From Canibacter zhuwentaonis (lineage in GTDB: Bacteria > Actinomycetota > Actinomycetes > Actinomycetales > Microbacteriaceae): DNA of 59,128 nt. This document shows, one piece after another, positions 1 to 7,894 of this stretch. Within the stretch, counting starts at the first letter, position 1; every line of letters starts with the position of its first letter. Position numbers and translations under genes: made by a program. Where the stretch lies: assembly GCF_018531125.1 (NCBI RefSeq), contig NZ_JAHDSY010000007.1; one strand, given 5' to 3'. The notes beneath the pieces are model-generated. The model was given only the letters and a program-made list of their open reading frames with translations, was not told the DNA's origin and ran no database searches.

Positions 1-40
1 TTTTTAACATCCAGAATCTTTTGTTAAACAACCCGTTAGT

Positions 41-68
41 TTGACTTTCTTTATTAAGGTGTTAATCT
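41..68 (+). promoter_or_regulatory. Candidate promoter of the pilin gene
   Basis: TTGACT at 41-46 resembles a -35 box and is followed after 16 bases by TAATCT at 63-68, which fits the loose TANNNT -10 pattern. This would leave an untranslated leader of roughly 90 bases before the ATG at 165. The -35 match is good and the -10 match is weak, so the call is tentative. Confidence 0.4.
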
Positions 69-164
69 AGATGGGTAGCCGGGTGCTTTTCCGGTTTTGA
101 TGACGGCGGCATTAGTTGCTGTTATCTTATGGTTCAACTAATTTACGAAAATAGGAGATTCTCC

Positions 165-1586
165 ATGAGTAGGCATTTGTCTATAAAGGCGAAGAGGGCG
201 GTAGCTATTATTGCGCTGCCTGCTCTTGTCGCTGGTGTGCTATTCCTCGCACAGCCGGCTAACGCCGCCGCACCGGGTAATATTGACCCGAAACAAATAG
301 GCTCGATTATTGTGCATAAGCATGAAGAGCACACAACTAAAGGTGATGCTGGCACAGGTAACGTGGCGAATCCTGCTCCTCAGGGTGCAGCGATTAAGGG
401 CGTAACTTTCACAGTTCAAAAGCTTAATCTTGACCTTACGAAAAAAGATGATTGGGATAGTCTGGCAATGCTAGACGCTGACACAGCTAAAGCACGAGTA
501 GCCGGCGATCTAATCACTAAAGAAACCGATGCTGCCGGGCAAGCAACATTTGATGGTTTAGCTGTTGGTGCTTACCTGGTTACAGAAACTAATGCACCTG
601 CTGGCGTATTTAAAAAAGCCGCTCCTTTCATTGTTACCGTGCCACATCCGAATGGCAACGGAGCATGGAACTATAATGTGCACGTGTACCCAAAGAACTC
701 TGTGAGCAAGGCGCCAACTAAAAAGCTTAAAGATGGTGCTGCTAGCGCTACCAAAATTGGCGATAAAGTAACCTGGATTATCGAGCAGATTTTGCCAGTG
801 CTCTCAAACAATGAAACATTCACCGAGGTTAGCTTCGAAGACCAGCTGCAGGAAAACCTGACCTTCTTGGACGGTGTAGCAATGGTTGATGGTCGAGAAG
901 TTGACTCAACCATTGTTGCCGCAGGTGTTGGAAATAGGACTGTAACAGGTGATATAACCGACCCATCAACCCTGCAAGGAGGTCAGAAGGTTACTTTCGA
1001 ACTTACGACTTCGATTGACAAACCCGGCAAGTTTACAAACACAGCTGTTGTGAAGATCAAAACTTCTGGAGGTGGCGACAGCTCGCAGCACACTCCTACT
1101 CCTGTTCCAGGTGTGGACGATCCTACAGTTCCAACTATTGTTTTCGGATACTTCGATATTTATAAGTATGTTGCAGGCACAACAACCGAGCTGTCTGGAG
1201 CAACCTTTGAGCTCTACAAAGGCGCAGATTGTGTAGCGGGTAGCAAAGTTGATCTGCAAGAAATGCTTACAACCATTGACACGGGCAAACTAGTTACTCC
1301 GTTTGCTATTAAAACAGGCGCATACAGTTTGAAAGAGACCGTAGCCCCAGTCGGCTACGTGCTCAGCGATGTTTGCACTGATGTAGTTGTTACAGAGGAT
1401 AACATCACGATGGATAACCCTGCGATTGCAACTGTTTACAACAGCAAAGCTACTGTTCCTGTTCTTCCTATGACCGGTGCGCAGGGGCAGGTGATCCTGT
1501 TGATTGCTGGCGGAGTGCTTGTGCTTGCCGGTGTCGTAGCAGTTGTTGCAGTGCGCAGCAAGCGTCAGACTGTAGCTGCTGAGTAA
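165..1586 (+). CDS. LPXTG-anchored fimbrial backbone-type pilin (SpaA/FimA-like)
   Basis: This is a sortase-assembled surface pilin of 473 aa. The chosen start is the ATG at 165, because AGGAG lies at 153-157 just before it; an in-frame upstream ATG at 129 has no such site. Residues 1-34 form a Sec signal peptide with a likely cut after the ANA at 32-34. A pilin motif (VYPKN, Lys177) supplies the lysine normally used for cross-linking, the C-terminal Cna-B/SpaA-like domain has an E-box (KETVAPVGY, Glu391), and the tail has LPMTG at 434-438, a hydrophobic segment and a basic end. Such pilins mediate adhesion in actinobacteria. No sortase or accessory pilin is in the window; they could lie upstream of base 1, because the next gene runs the other way. 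Family assignment is secure; backbone rather than minor pilin is inferred from the pilin motif. Confidence 0.9.
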   Translation: MSRHLSIKAKRAVAIIALPALVAGVLFLAQPANAAAPGNIDPKQIGSIIVHKHEEHTTKGDAGTGNVANPAPQGAAIKGVTFTVQKLNLDLTKKDDWDSLAMLDADTAKARVAGDLITKETDAAGQATFDGLAVGAYLVTETNAPAGVFKKAAPFIVTVPHPNGNGAWNYNVHVYPKNSVSKAPTKKLKDGAASATKIGDKVTWIIEQILPVLSNNETFTEVSFEDQLQENLTFLDGVAMVDGREVDSTIVAAGVGNRTVTGDITDPSTLQGGQKVTFELTTSIDKPGKFTNTAVVKIKTSGGGDSSQHTPTPVPGVDDPTVPTIVFGYFDIYKYVAGTTTELSGATFELYKGADCVAGSKVDLQEMLTTIDTGKLVTPFAIKTGAYSLKETVAPVGYVLSDVCTDVVVTEDNITMDNPAIATVYNSKATVPVLPMTGAQGQVILLIAGGVLVLAGVVAVVAVRSKRQTVAAE

Positions 1587-1606
1587 TAACAGCTCACTAG
1601 TAACAA

Positions 1607-1642
1607 AATAGCCCGGGTGTTTTGCCCGGGCTATTTTTTTTT
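1607..1642. terminator. Rho-independent terminator between convergent genes
   Basis: The arms AATAGCCCGGG (1607-1617) and CCCGGGCTATT (1625-1635) enclose a 7-base loop and run into a T tract to 1642. Read on the minus strand it also ends in a short T-rich stretch, so it can serve both the pilin gene and the convergent carboxylase gene. Confidence 0.88.
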
Positions 1643-1654
1643 TAATGTTTAAGA

Positions 1655-3424
1655 TTATTCCGCTTCGCTTATAACCTGCATCAGTACGTGACCGTTTGCA
1701 ACCGTCTGCCCAACAGGAGCGTCAACGTTTGTCACAGTGCCATCGTGTGGTGCAAAAATAGACTGCTCCATTTTCATAGCCTCAAGCACGGCAAGCAAAT
1801 CACCTTTGGCAACGGTTGCACCCTCAGCAACAGTAACTTTTATAACCGTTGCCTGCATTGGCGCAACAACAGCGTTGCCGTCCGCCGCGCTGCTAACACC
1901 GTTGCTCTTGCGCCGCGGCGCGGGACCGCGGGTTACGTTCTGATCCGCCTCCGGTAACAGTGTTCTTGGCATTTCAACCTCAATGCGTCGCCCATCCACC
2001 TCAACAACAACGGTTTGCCGTTGCGGCACCGCGTGCTGTTCAACAGACTCACCCTGCCACGGCTCAATAGTGTTATTAAACGCGTTTTCTATCCAGAGAG
2101 TGTAAACACCAAACACGCCGTCATCAGCGATAAAAGCAGGCTCGTTTACAATCGCACGATGAAACGGCAAAACCGTGGGTAATCCGCTAACCTCAAACTC
2201 TGCGAGAGCTCGGCGGCTTCGTTCAAGAGCCTCTGTGCGGGTTTTGCCGGTTACAATAAGCTTTGCGAGCATCGAGTCGAACGCGCCCGTCACCTCGTCA
2301 CCCGTTGTAACACCCGTATCAACTCGCACACCTGGTCCGCTTGCTGGGCGAAAGCGTGTTATGCGCCCCGGAGCTGGTAAGAAATTCTGCCCCGGATCTT
2401 CGCCGTTAATGCGGAACTCAAAAGAGTGCCCAAAGGTTACAGGGTCGCTGTAATCGATAACCCCGCCCTCGGCGATTCTAAACTGTTCACGCACCAGATC
2501 AATGCCCGTAACCTCTTCAGAAACTGGGTGCTCAACCTGTAGGCGCGTATTAACCTCAAGAAATGAAACTGTGCCGTCTTTTGCGACCAAAAACTCGCAA
2601 GTGCCAGCACCAACATAATTAACCTCGCGCAAAATAGCCTTTGATGACTCATAAAGCCGCGTGAGCTGCTCCTGCGTTAAAAACGGCGCGGGAGCTTCCT
2701 CAACAAGTTTTTGATGCCGCCGCTGCAAAGAGCAGTCGCGGGTAGAAACAACCACAACGTTGCCGTGCTGATCCGCTAAACACTGGGTTTCAACGTGGCG
2801 AGGTTTTTCTAGATACTTTTCAACAAAGCACTCGCCCTGCCCAAAAGCTGCGATAGCCTCGCGGGTTGCCGATTCAAACAGCGAGGGCACCTCTTCGCGG
2901 GTGTAAGCGACCTTAAGCCCGCGCCCGCCGCCGCCAAAAGCTGCCTTAATAGCAACGGGCAGCCCGTGCTGGTCGGCAAACTCGAGCACCTCGGCGGCTC
3001 CCGTCACCGGGTTGATCGTGCCGGGCGCGAGTGGCGCGCCAACCCGTTCGGCAACGTGTCGCGCCGAAACCTTGTTGCCTAGCAGGTTGATTGCCTCGGG
3101 GCTGGGGCCGATCCAGATTAGCCCGGCGTCAATAACAGCCTGCGCAAAATCAGCGTTTTCCGCCAAAAAACCGTACCCGGGGTGCACCGCATCGGCACCA
3201 GAGAGCCGGGCAATCTCCAGAATCTTTTTTGCAACCAGGTATGTTTCTGCGCTGGTTGTGCCGTTAAGTTTGTAGGCCTCATCGGCGAGTTTGGCGTGCT
3301 GCGCGTCGCGATCCTGGTCGGCATAAACGGCAACCGTCGCAATGCCGCTGTCGTGAGCGGCGCGAATTATGCGCACTGCGATTTCACCGCGATTGGCAAT
3401 AAGCACTTTACGAATTTTATGCAT
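1655..3424 (-). CDS. Acetyl/propionyl-CoA carboxylase alpha subunit (biotin carboxylase plus BCCP)
   Basis: This 589 aa protein carries the ATP-dependent biotin carboxylase half and the biotin carrier domain of an acyl-CoA carboxylase. The N-terminus KVLIANRGEIAVRII is the standard biotin carboxylase opening, an ATP-grasp domain with the glycine-rich AAFGGGGRG loop follows, and the C-terminal 80 residues form a lipoyl-type domain with the biotinylation motif EAMKM (Lys551). Actinobacteria use such fused alpha chains with separate carboxyltransferase beta chains for malonyl- and methylmalonyl-CoA; no beta chain is encoded nearby. The start is set at the ATG at 3424 rather than 17 codons upstream, because homologues begin here and TAAACT lies 7 bases before it on the minus strand, fitting a leaderless mRNA. 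Whether acetyl- or propionyl-CoA is the main substrate cannot be read from this chain. Confidence 0.92.
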   Translation of the reverse strand: MHKIRKVLIANRGEIAVRIIRAAHDSGIATVAVYADQDRDAQHAKLADEAYKLNGTTSAETYLVAKKILEIARLSGADAVHPGYGFLAENADFAQAVIDAGLIWIGPSPEAINLLGNKVSARHVAERVGAPLAPGTINPVTGAAEVLEFADQHGLPVAIKAAFGGGGRGLKVAYTREEVPSLFESATREAIAAFGQGECFVEKYLEKPRHVETQCLADQHGNVVVVSTRDCSLQRRHQKLVEEAPAPFLTQEQLTRLYESSKAILREVNYVGAGTCEFLVAKDGTVSFLEVNTRLQVEHPVSEEVTGIDLVREQFRIAEGGVIDYSDPVTFGHSFEFRINGEDPGQNFLPAPGRITRFRPASGPGVRVDTGVTTGDEVTGAFDSMLAKLIVTGKTRTEALERSRRALAEFEVSGLPTVLPFHRAIVNEPAFIADDGVFGVYTLWIENAFNNTIEPWQGESVEQHAVPQRQTVVVEVDGRRIEVEMPRTLLPEADQNVTRGPAPRRKSNGVSSAADGNAVVAPMQATVIKVTVAEGATVAKGDLLAVLEAMKMEQSIFAPHDGTVTNVDAPVGQTVANGHVLMQVISEAE

Positions 3425-3431
3425 AGTGACT

Positions 3432-3437
3432 AGTTTA
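3432..3437 (-). promoter_or_regulatory. Candidate -10 box giving a leaderless carboxylase mRNA
   Basis: On the minus strand TAAACT is followed by 7 bases and then the ATG at 3424. No Shine-Dalgarno sequence is visible. The layout matches several other genes in this window. Confidence 0.45.
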
Positions 3438-3686
3438 CTGTGTCCGTCTATAATATTAGGGGATAATCGGGTCAAAAGCGGCAGGCGGATCGGGTGCGCC
3501 CGTGTTGTGTCCGCGCTTAGAGGGTGTGTTTGTGGCGGGGTAGCCAGCGCCGGGTGGCACTTATGCAGGTGCGTCCGCGCTTGGGGTGCGGTGCTTGTGC
3601 CGAGCTGTGTGCGTGCAGGGTGGTGTGCGCACCCGCGAGGGAGATGCGTATCCGCACCTGTTCAGATTTTTAAGCGTAGCGCAGGT

Positions 3687-3692
3687 TAAACT
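3687..3692 (+). promoter_or_regulatory. Candidate -10 box giving a leaderless MaoC-gene mRNA
   Basis: TAAACT lies 6 bases before the GTG start at 3699 and no ribosome-binding site is seen. AGATTT at 3664-3669, 17 bases upstream, is in the -35 position; the same AGATTT stands at the same distance in the pepA promoter. The rest of the gap from 3425 is GC- and GT-rich and holds no recognisable gene. Confidence 0.45.
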
Positions 3693-3698
3693 TAAACC

Positions 3699-4139
3699 GT
3701 GATAAACAAAGATATTGCCGGTAAAACGTACAGCCTTCTTGCGGGTTATCTTGTGGGGCGCGAAAAGCTGCGCGAGTTCGCCAAAGCGGTTTTGGTCACA
3801 AATCCCGTGTATCACGATGTTGCCGCAGCCCAGGCCGCAGGCTATGCTGACCTAGTCGCGTCGCCAACTTTTGCGGTTGTGCTGCAGGAGCGCACGCTCG
3901 CGCTGCTGTTGGCGGATGAGAGCGCAAACATAGATTTTTCGCGGGTTGTGCATGGTGAACAGCGCTTCACCTACACGCGCCCGATTGTCGCCGGCGACGA
4001 ACTCACCGCGCAAATGATGGTGACTTCCGTTAAAGAAATAGCGGGAAATGCGATGGTGACGGCAGAAACCGTAATCACCGATAGCGCAGGAGAGCACGTT
4101 GTAACAACTATCTCGAGTCTCGTGGTGCGAGGGGAGTAA
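3699..4139 (+). CDS. MaoC-like (FAS1-type) dehydratase, N-terminal-type subunit (HadA-like)
   Basis: This 146 aa hot-dog-fold protein has the features of the non-catalytic partner (HadA/UPF0336 family) of a heterodimeric (R)-3-hydroxyacyl-ACP dehydratase. It starts with INKDIAGKTYS and contains the typical PTFAVVLQ and HGEQRFTYTRPIVAGDEL segments. The next gene, 4 bases downstream, encodes the catalytic MaoC partner, so the two most likely form one enzyme of fatty-acid elongation. The pair sits directly before murB, a gene order common in actinobacteria. The start is GTG with no clear ribosome-binding site. Confidence 0.85.
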   Translation: MINKDIAGKTYSLLAGYLVGREKLREFAKAVLVTNPVYHDVAAAQAAGYADLVASPTFAVVLQERTLALLLADESANIDFSRVVHGEQRFTYTRPIVAGDELTAQMMVTSVKEIAGNAMVTAETVITDSAGEHVVTTISSLVVRGE

Positions 4140-4143
4140 AGCT

Positions 4144-4566
4144 ATGAAACCAGAATTTGAGTCGCTTACAGTCGATGCAACAGTGCTCACCCGCGATGTG
4201 CAGTTTAGCCGCGACACGCTGGTGCGATACGCTGGCGCCTCGGGTGATTTTAACCCGATCCACTACCGTGATGACTATGCGCAGCGCGTGGGGCTTGACG
4301 GGGTTCTCGCGCACGGAATGCTCACAATGGGCGCGGCAAACTCGGTTGTGCTCGATTGGCTGGGCGGTGCGGGATGGATAGCCGACACCCAAACAAGATT
4401 CTCCAGGCCAGTGTGGGTTGATGCCGAGCGGGGCGCAACCGTGACGGTCTCGGCGAAAGTGCGAGCGGTGGATGCGGACGCAAAGCGCGCTGATTTTCTG
4501 CTGCAGGTTAGCTACGAGGGTAAAACCGCGTTGGTAAAAGCGATTGTTACCGTGCAGTTTGTGTAG
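4144..4566 (+). CDS. MaoC-like dehydratase, catalytic subunit (HadB-like)
   Basis: This 140 aa hot-dog-fold protein carries the hydratase-2 motif YAGASGDFNPIHYRDD, with the catalytic Asp and His, followed by GVLAHGMLTMG. It should dehydrate 3-hydroxyacyl thioesters as a heterodimer with the product of the gene ending 4 bases upstream. In mycolate-forming actinobacteria HadAB serves FAS-II; here a general role in fatty-acid synthesis is the safest inference, as no mycolate genes are in view. Confidence 0.88.
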   Translation: MKPEFESLTVDATVLTRDVQFSRDTLVRYAGASGDFNPIHYRDDYAQRVGLDGVLAHGMLTMGAANSVVLDWLGGAGWIADTQTRFSRPVWVDAERGATVTVSAKVRAVDADAKRADFLLQVSYEGKTALVKAIVTVQFV

Positions 4567-4580
4567 GCGCAGCCGTTTAA

Positions 4581-4715
4581 TGGTCGCTGAGATGATGCCC
4601 TAATGACAGCTGAGATAAACGCTAATGATAGCTGAGATAACGCCCACCTGCTCGCTTGTAAGCGAGGCAGAAATAATCCCCGCCCGTCCGCTCGTAAGCG
4701 AAGCTGAGCTGCGCA
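4581..4715 (+). repeat. Nested tandem duplications at the 5' end of murB
   Basis: Three diverged copies of a 19-23 base unit built around gCTGAGATaA follow one another at about 4581-4603, 4604-4625 and 4626-4644. Immediately afterwards a second duplication of 36 bases encodes LVSEAE twice in the first 30 residues of MurB. The repeats bring several ATGs in different frames just before and at the start. Confidence 0.6.
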
Positions 4716-5875
4716 ACACTACCAGTATTGCGCAGCTCACAACAATGCGCGTGGGTGGCGCGTTCGCGGGTCTGACAGTCTGCCGCACCGAACAGGAATT
4801 AATCGCCGGAGCTGCCCGCAACTGGGCGAGTGATGAGCCGTGGCTGCTGCTGGGTGGCGGTTCAAACACCGTGGTTAGCGATGCGGGGTATCCAGGCGAG
4901 GTCGTGCTGGTGCGCACCGAAGGTATCGAGCCGGTCACTGATCCCGCCCTGCCGAGCGGATCTGTGCGTGTGCGAGTTGCGGCCGGTCACGACTGGGACA
5001 GCCTCGTGCGCTGGAGTGTTGAGTGCGGATATGCGGGGCTCGAGGTGCTCTCGGGCATTCCCGGGCTTGCCGGGTCTGCACCGGTACAAAACATCGGCGC
5101 GTATGGCGGCGAGCTGGCGCAGGTGCTGCATTCTGTGCGGGTTTATGAGCGCGAGAGCGGGCAGGTGCGTGAGCTGAAAGCGGCGCAGCTCGGGCTCGGA
5201 TATCGCACCTCCGCTTTTAAGCGCGGCTATGCGGCGGTAATCCTCTCGGTTGATTTGATTTTACGCAATCACAGTGCGCAGTGCGATCCGCTCGCAATGC
5301 CCGTTGTTTTTCCGCAATTAGCGACCGTGTTGGGCGTGAAACTGGGCTGTCAGCTGCCGCTGCGCCAGGTGCGCGAAGCGGTTTTGCGAGTGCGCGCGGC
5401 AAAGGGTATGGTGTGGCAGCTGGCAGACAAAAACAGCTGGTCAGCAGGATCTTTTTTTGTGAATCCGATTGTCAGCCAGGGCTTTGCGCGCGGGCTGCCC
5501 GAAAACGCCCCGCGCTATCCGGTAGCTGCGCCGCAGCGCCCTGATTTGGTGACGACTTTTGAGGAGCTTGCTGCGGGGCAGCCGCTGCAGTTGCACTATT
5601 TAACGGCGGATATGCTGCAAGACGAACAGGAGGCGGGCGAGCGGGTTAAGCTCTCGGCCGCCTGGCTGATTGAGAACGCCGGGGTGCGCCGCGGGTTCAG
5701 CCTGCCCGGCTCTGGCGCGGCGGTTTCCGAGCTGCACACTCTCGCGATCACGAATTGCGGATCTGCCACCGCCGCTGATGTCGCCCAGCTGGCGCGGTAT
5801 ATTGTGCAGCTTGTGCAGGCGGAGTTTGGGGTTGTGCTCGTGCCTGAGCCGAATATTTACGGGTTGCAGGTATAG
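4625..5875 (+). CDS. murB: UDP-N-acetylenolpyruvoylglucosamine reductase MurB
   Basis: MurB is the cytoplasmic flavoenzyme that reduces UDP-GlcNAc-enolpyruvate to UDP-MurNAc in peptidoglycan synthesis. The 416 aa protein has the FAD-binding segments LLLGGGSNTVVSDAG and EVLSGIPGLAGSAPVQNIGAYG, the YRTSAFK segment, the KNSWSAGSFFVNPI motif with the catalytic Ser, and the C-terminal WLIENAG segment, with the long form typical of actinobacteria. The first 30 residues contain a duplicated LVSEAE stretch and are not conserved-looking. ATG 4625 is the only usable start before the conserved LTTMRVGG, but no ribosome-binding site precedes it. It follows the MaoC pair and is followed after 3 bases by the next gene. 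Confidence 0.95.
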   Translation: MIAEITPTCSLVSEAEIIPARPLVSEAELRNTTSIAQLTTMRVGGAFAGLTVCRTEQELIAGAARNWASDEPWLLLGGGSNTVVSDAGYPGEVVLVRTEGIEPVTDPALPSGSVRVRVAAGHDWDSLVRWSVECGYAGLEVLSGIPGLAGSAPVQNIGAYGGELAQVLHSVRVYERESGQVRELKAAQLGLGYRTSAFKRGYAAVILSVDLILRNHSAQCDPLAMPVVFPQLATVLGVKLGCQLPLRQVREAVLRVRAAKGMVWQLADKNSWSAGSFFVNPIVSQGFARGLPENAPRYPVAAPQRPDLVTTFEELAAGQPLQLHYLTADMLQDEQEAGERVKLSAAWLIENAGVRRGFSLPGSGAAVSELHTLAITNCGSATAADVAQLARYIVQLVQAEFGVVLVPEPNIYGLQV

Positions 5876-5878
5876 CCG

Positions 5879-6643
5879 GTGAGTGAGCGTAACGGTGGGG
5901 TGGGCGACAGCTTCCCTGGAGCGGGAGGTGTTCTGGGCGCGGGAGGCCGGCAAAATCCGGGCACGCTCCGCCCGGACGCGTCCGGCAGCACGCCTCTCTC
6001 ATATAGGCGCAACGCGCCACGCCGGGGCTGTTTTTTGCGCGGGCTTAGTCGCCGCGCGAAAATTGTGCTCGTGGTGGGTCTTGTTGTATTCGTAATCGGC
6101 GCGGGCAGTCTAACTGCAGAGCTTATCGAGCTGAACAGTAAAAAATCATCGATTGCAGCGGCAGAATCCGCTGCAGACTCCGCCGAGCCAGCATCACCTA
6201 AACAAACCAAGTCTGAAAAACCGACCAACTCGGCAGACGCTCCCGAGTGCACCGCCGCGCAGCTCGAAATTGCACCCGTTATTAACGCGGACAGTTTCGC
6301 CCCGGGCGATAAGCCCGAGTTTGCGATGACCATAACAAACAAGAGCGAAGCTGCCTGTCAGCGCAATCTCGGCACCTCGCAAATGCTGTTTCAAGTTAGC
6401 AGCGGTGGACAGAAAATATGGAGCTCAAAAGACTGCCAAACAAACCCCGATAACCGACCCGTGCTAATTGCTGCGGGACAAACCCTGCAAACCGAGAATC
6501 TGGTGTGGCAGCGCACGGTATCCGCTCTCGAAACCTGTGAAGCCGAGCGGGTTGAGGTCGACGGAGAGGGTGCGGCCTATCAGCTGTCAGTGCAGCTGGG
6601 CGATATCGCGGGCAGTGAATATAAACAGTTTTTACTCTACTAA
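5879..6643 (+). CDS. Membrane-anchored protein of unknown function
   Basis: I do not recognise a defined function. The 254 aa protein starts with GTG 3 bases after murB, so the two are probably co-transcribed. It has a Gly/Arg-rich cytoplasmic N-terminus (1-60), one transmembrane segment (about 61-81), a Ser/Ala/Glu linker, and a C-terminal domain of about 140 residues with four cysteines, predicted to lie outside the membrane and probably beta-rich. It resembles DUF4232-like domains in size and style, but that is a weak impression. The murB neighbourhood suggests, without proving, a cell-envelope role. Confidence 0.7.
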   Translation: MSERNGGVGDSFPGAGGVLGAGGRQNPGTLRPDASGSTPLSYRRNAPRRGCFLRGLSRRAKIVLVVGLVVFVIGAGSLTAELIELNSKKSSIAAAESAADSAEPASPKQTKSEKPTNSADAPECTAAQLEIAPVINADSFAPGDKPEFAMTITNKSEAACQRNLGTSQMLFQVSSGGQKIWSSKDCQTNPDNRPVLIAAGQTLQTENLVWQRTVSALETCEAERVEVDGEGAAYQLSVQLGDIAGSEYKQFLLY

Positions 6644-6703
6644 ATAGGCTAAAATAGCCTATAAGGCGCGACTTGCGCGGTGACTCCAGTGATCGGGGGA
6701 TCG

Positions 6704-7879
6704 ATGACAACAGACAAAGCGGCTAACGGTCCGCTACGCGGTATTCGCGTTGCTGATTTTTCGAGGGTGCTTGCCGGTCCGCACGCATCCATGCTGCTCG
6801 CAGATTTTGGGGCGGATGTAATCAAGATCGAAAGCCCCGAGGGTGACGGTACCAGGCAGTGGGCGCCGCCCGTCAATATGGCAGGGCACAGCACCTACTA
6901 TGTGAGTGCGAACAGGGGCAAGCGCTCTGTTGTGCTTGACTTGAAAAACCCTGCCGATTTGGAACGAGCCAGAGAGCTCGCCATTTCGGCAGACGTAATT
7001 ATAGAAAACTTCAAACCCGGCACAATGCAGCGGTTTGGGCTCGACTACGAGAGCGTTAAAAGCGTGAATCCGGGTGTTGTTTACGCGTCAATTTCGGGGT
7101 TTGGTGACAAAGCGGGTGCGGCGCTGCCCGGCTATGACCTGCTGGTGCAGGCAGTTGGCGGGCTGATGAGCATAACCGGCGAGCAGCACGGTGAGCCAAA
7201 CAAAGTCGGGGTTGCGCTGGTCGATATTATTAGCGGGCTTAACGCGGTAATAGGCATTCAGGCGGCGCTGCGTGAGCGTGATAACAATGGCGGATCGGGG
7301 CAGTGCGTCAAAATCTCACTGCTCGGCTCGCTGCTGTCGGCGCTCGCAAATCAGGCGAGTTCAACGCTTGAGACGGGCACGCCGCCGCCACGGCTCGGTA
7401 ATGCGCATCCGAGCATTGCGCCGTACGAAACATTCGTTGTTGGCAACGCCATGCTCGCGGTCGCGGTTGGCACCGACGCGCAGTTTGCGCGGTTTATGGA
7501 GTTGTTGGCAGCTCCCGAGGCGGCGCAGGATACGCGCTTTAGTAGTAATGCGGCGCGGGTTGTGCACCGTGGCGAGCTGCGCGTGCTGATTGAACGGCAG
7601 TTGGTGGCGAGATCCGCTGATGAATGGGTGCGGTTGTGTCAGGAGCGGAAGATTCCCGCTGGTAAAGTGAATAGTGTGCTCGAGGCGCTTACGTACGCAA
7701 CAGAGTTGGGGCTTTCTCCTGTGGTGTCGCAGGTCGCCACAGATGCGGCCGGCAACCCGGTGACGGTTAAAACCGTTGCGAACCCCATTGAATTTTCGGC
7801 AACCCCGGTTGTCTACCACCTCCCGCCGCCACACCTGGGGGAGCATCAAAACCAAACGTGGCTTTCAGAAACCGATTAG
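6704..7879 (+). CDS. CaiB/BaiF family (type III) CoA-transferase
   Basis: This enzyme of about 391 aa moves CoA between a thioester and a free acid. The opening GIRVADFSRVLAGPHASMLLADFGADVIKIE and the GYDLLVQAVGGLMSITG segment, whose Asp is the residue that forms the acyl anhydride in this family, are diagnostic. An ATG at 6704 directly after a GGGGGA run is chosen; a GTG at 6680 in the same frame would add 8 residues. The acyl-CoA dehydrogenase gene begins 15 bases downstream, and that enzyme resembles glutaryl-CoA dehydrogenase, so the pair could activate and oxidise glutarate (SUGCT-like plus GCDH). That substrate is an inference from the neighbour. Confidence 0.9.
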   Translation: MTTDKAANGPLRGIRVADFSRVLAGPHASMLLADFGADVIKIESPEGDGTRQWAPPVNMAGHSTYYVSANRGKRSVVLDLKNPADLERARELAISADVIIENFKPGTMQRFGLDYESVKSVNPGVVYASISGFGDKAGAALPGYDLLVQAVGGLMSITGEQHGEPNKVGVALVDIISGLNAVIGIQAALRERDNNGGSGQCVKISLLGSLLSALANQASSTLETGTPPPRLGNAHPSIAPYETFVVGNAMLAVAVGTDAQFARFMELLAAPEAAQDTRFSSNAARVVHRGELRVLIERQLVARSADEWVRLCQERKIPAGKVNSVLEALTYATELGLSPVVSQVATDAAGNPVTVKTVANPIEFSATPVVYHLPPPHLGEHQNQTWLSETD

Positions 7880-7894
7880 AACCTAGGAAAAACT

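Noticed and set aside
3369..3689. Plus-strand open frame in the gap before the MaoC genes
   Set aside because: It overlaps the carboxylase start on the other strand, has odd Cys/Arg/Gly composition and no start signal.
7361..7855. Long minus-strand open frame inside the CoA-transferase gene
   Set aside because: It is an antisense shadow of a well-conserved gene and has His/Arg-rich, non-protein-like composition.
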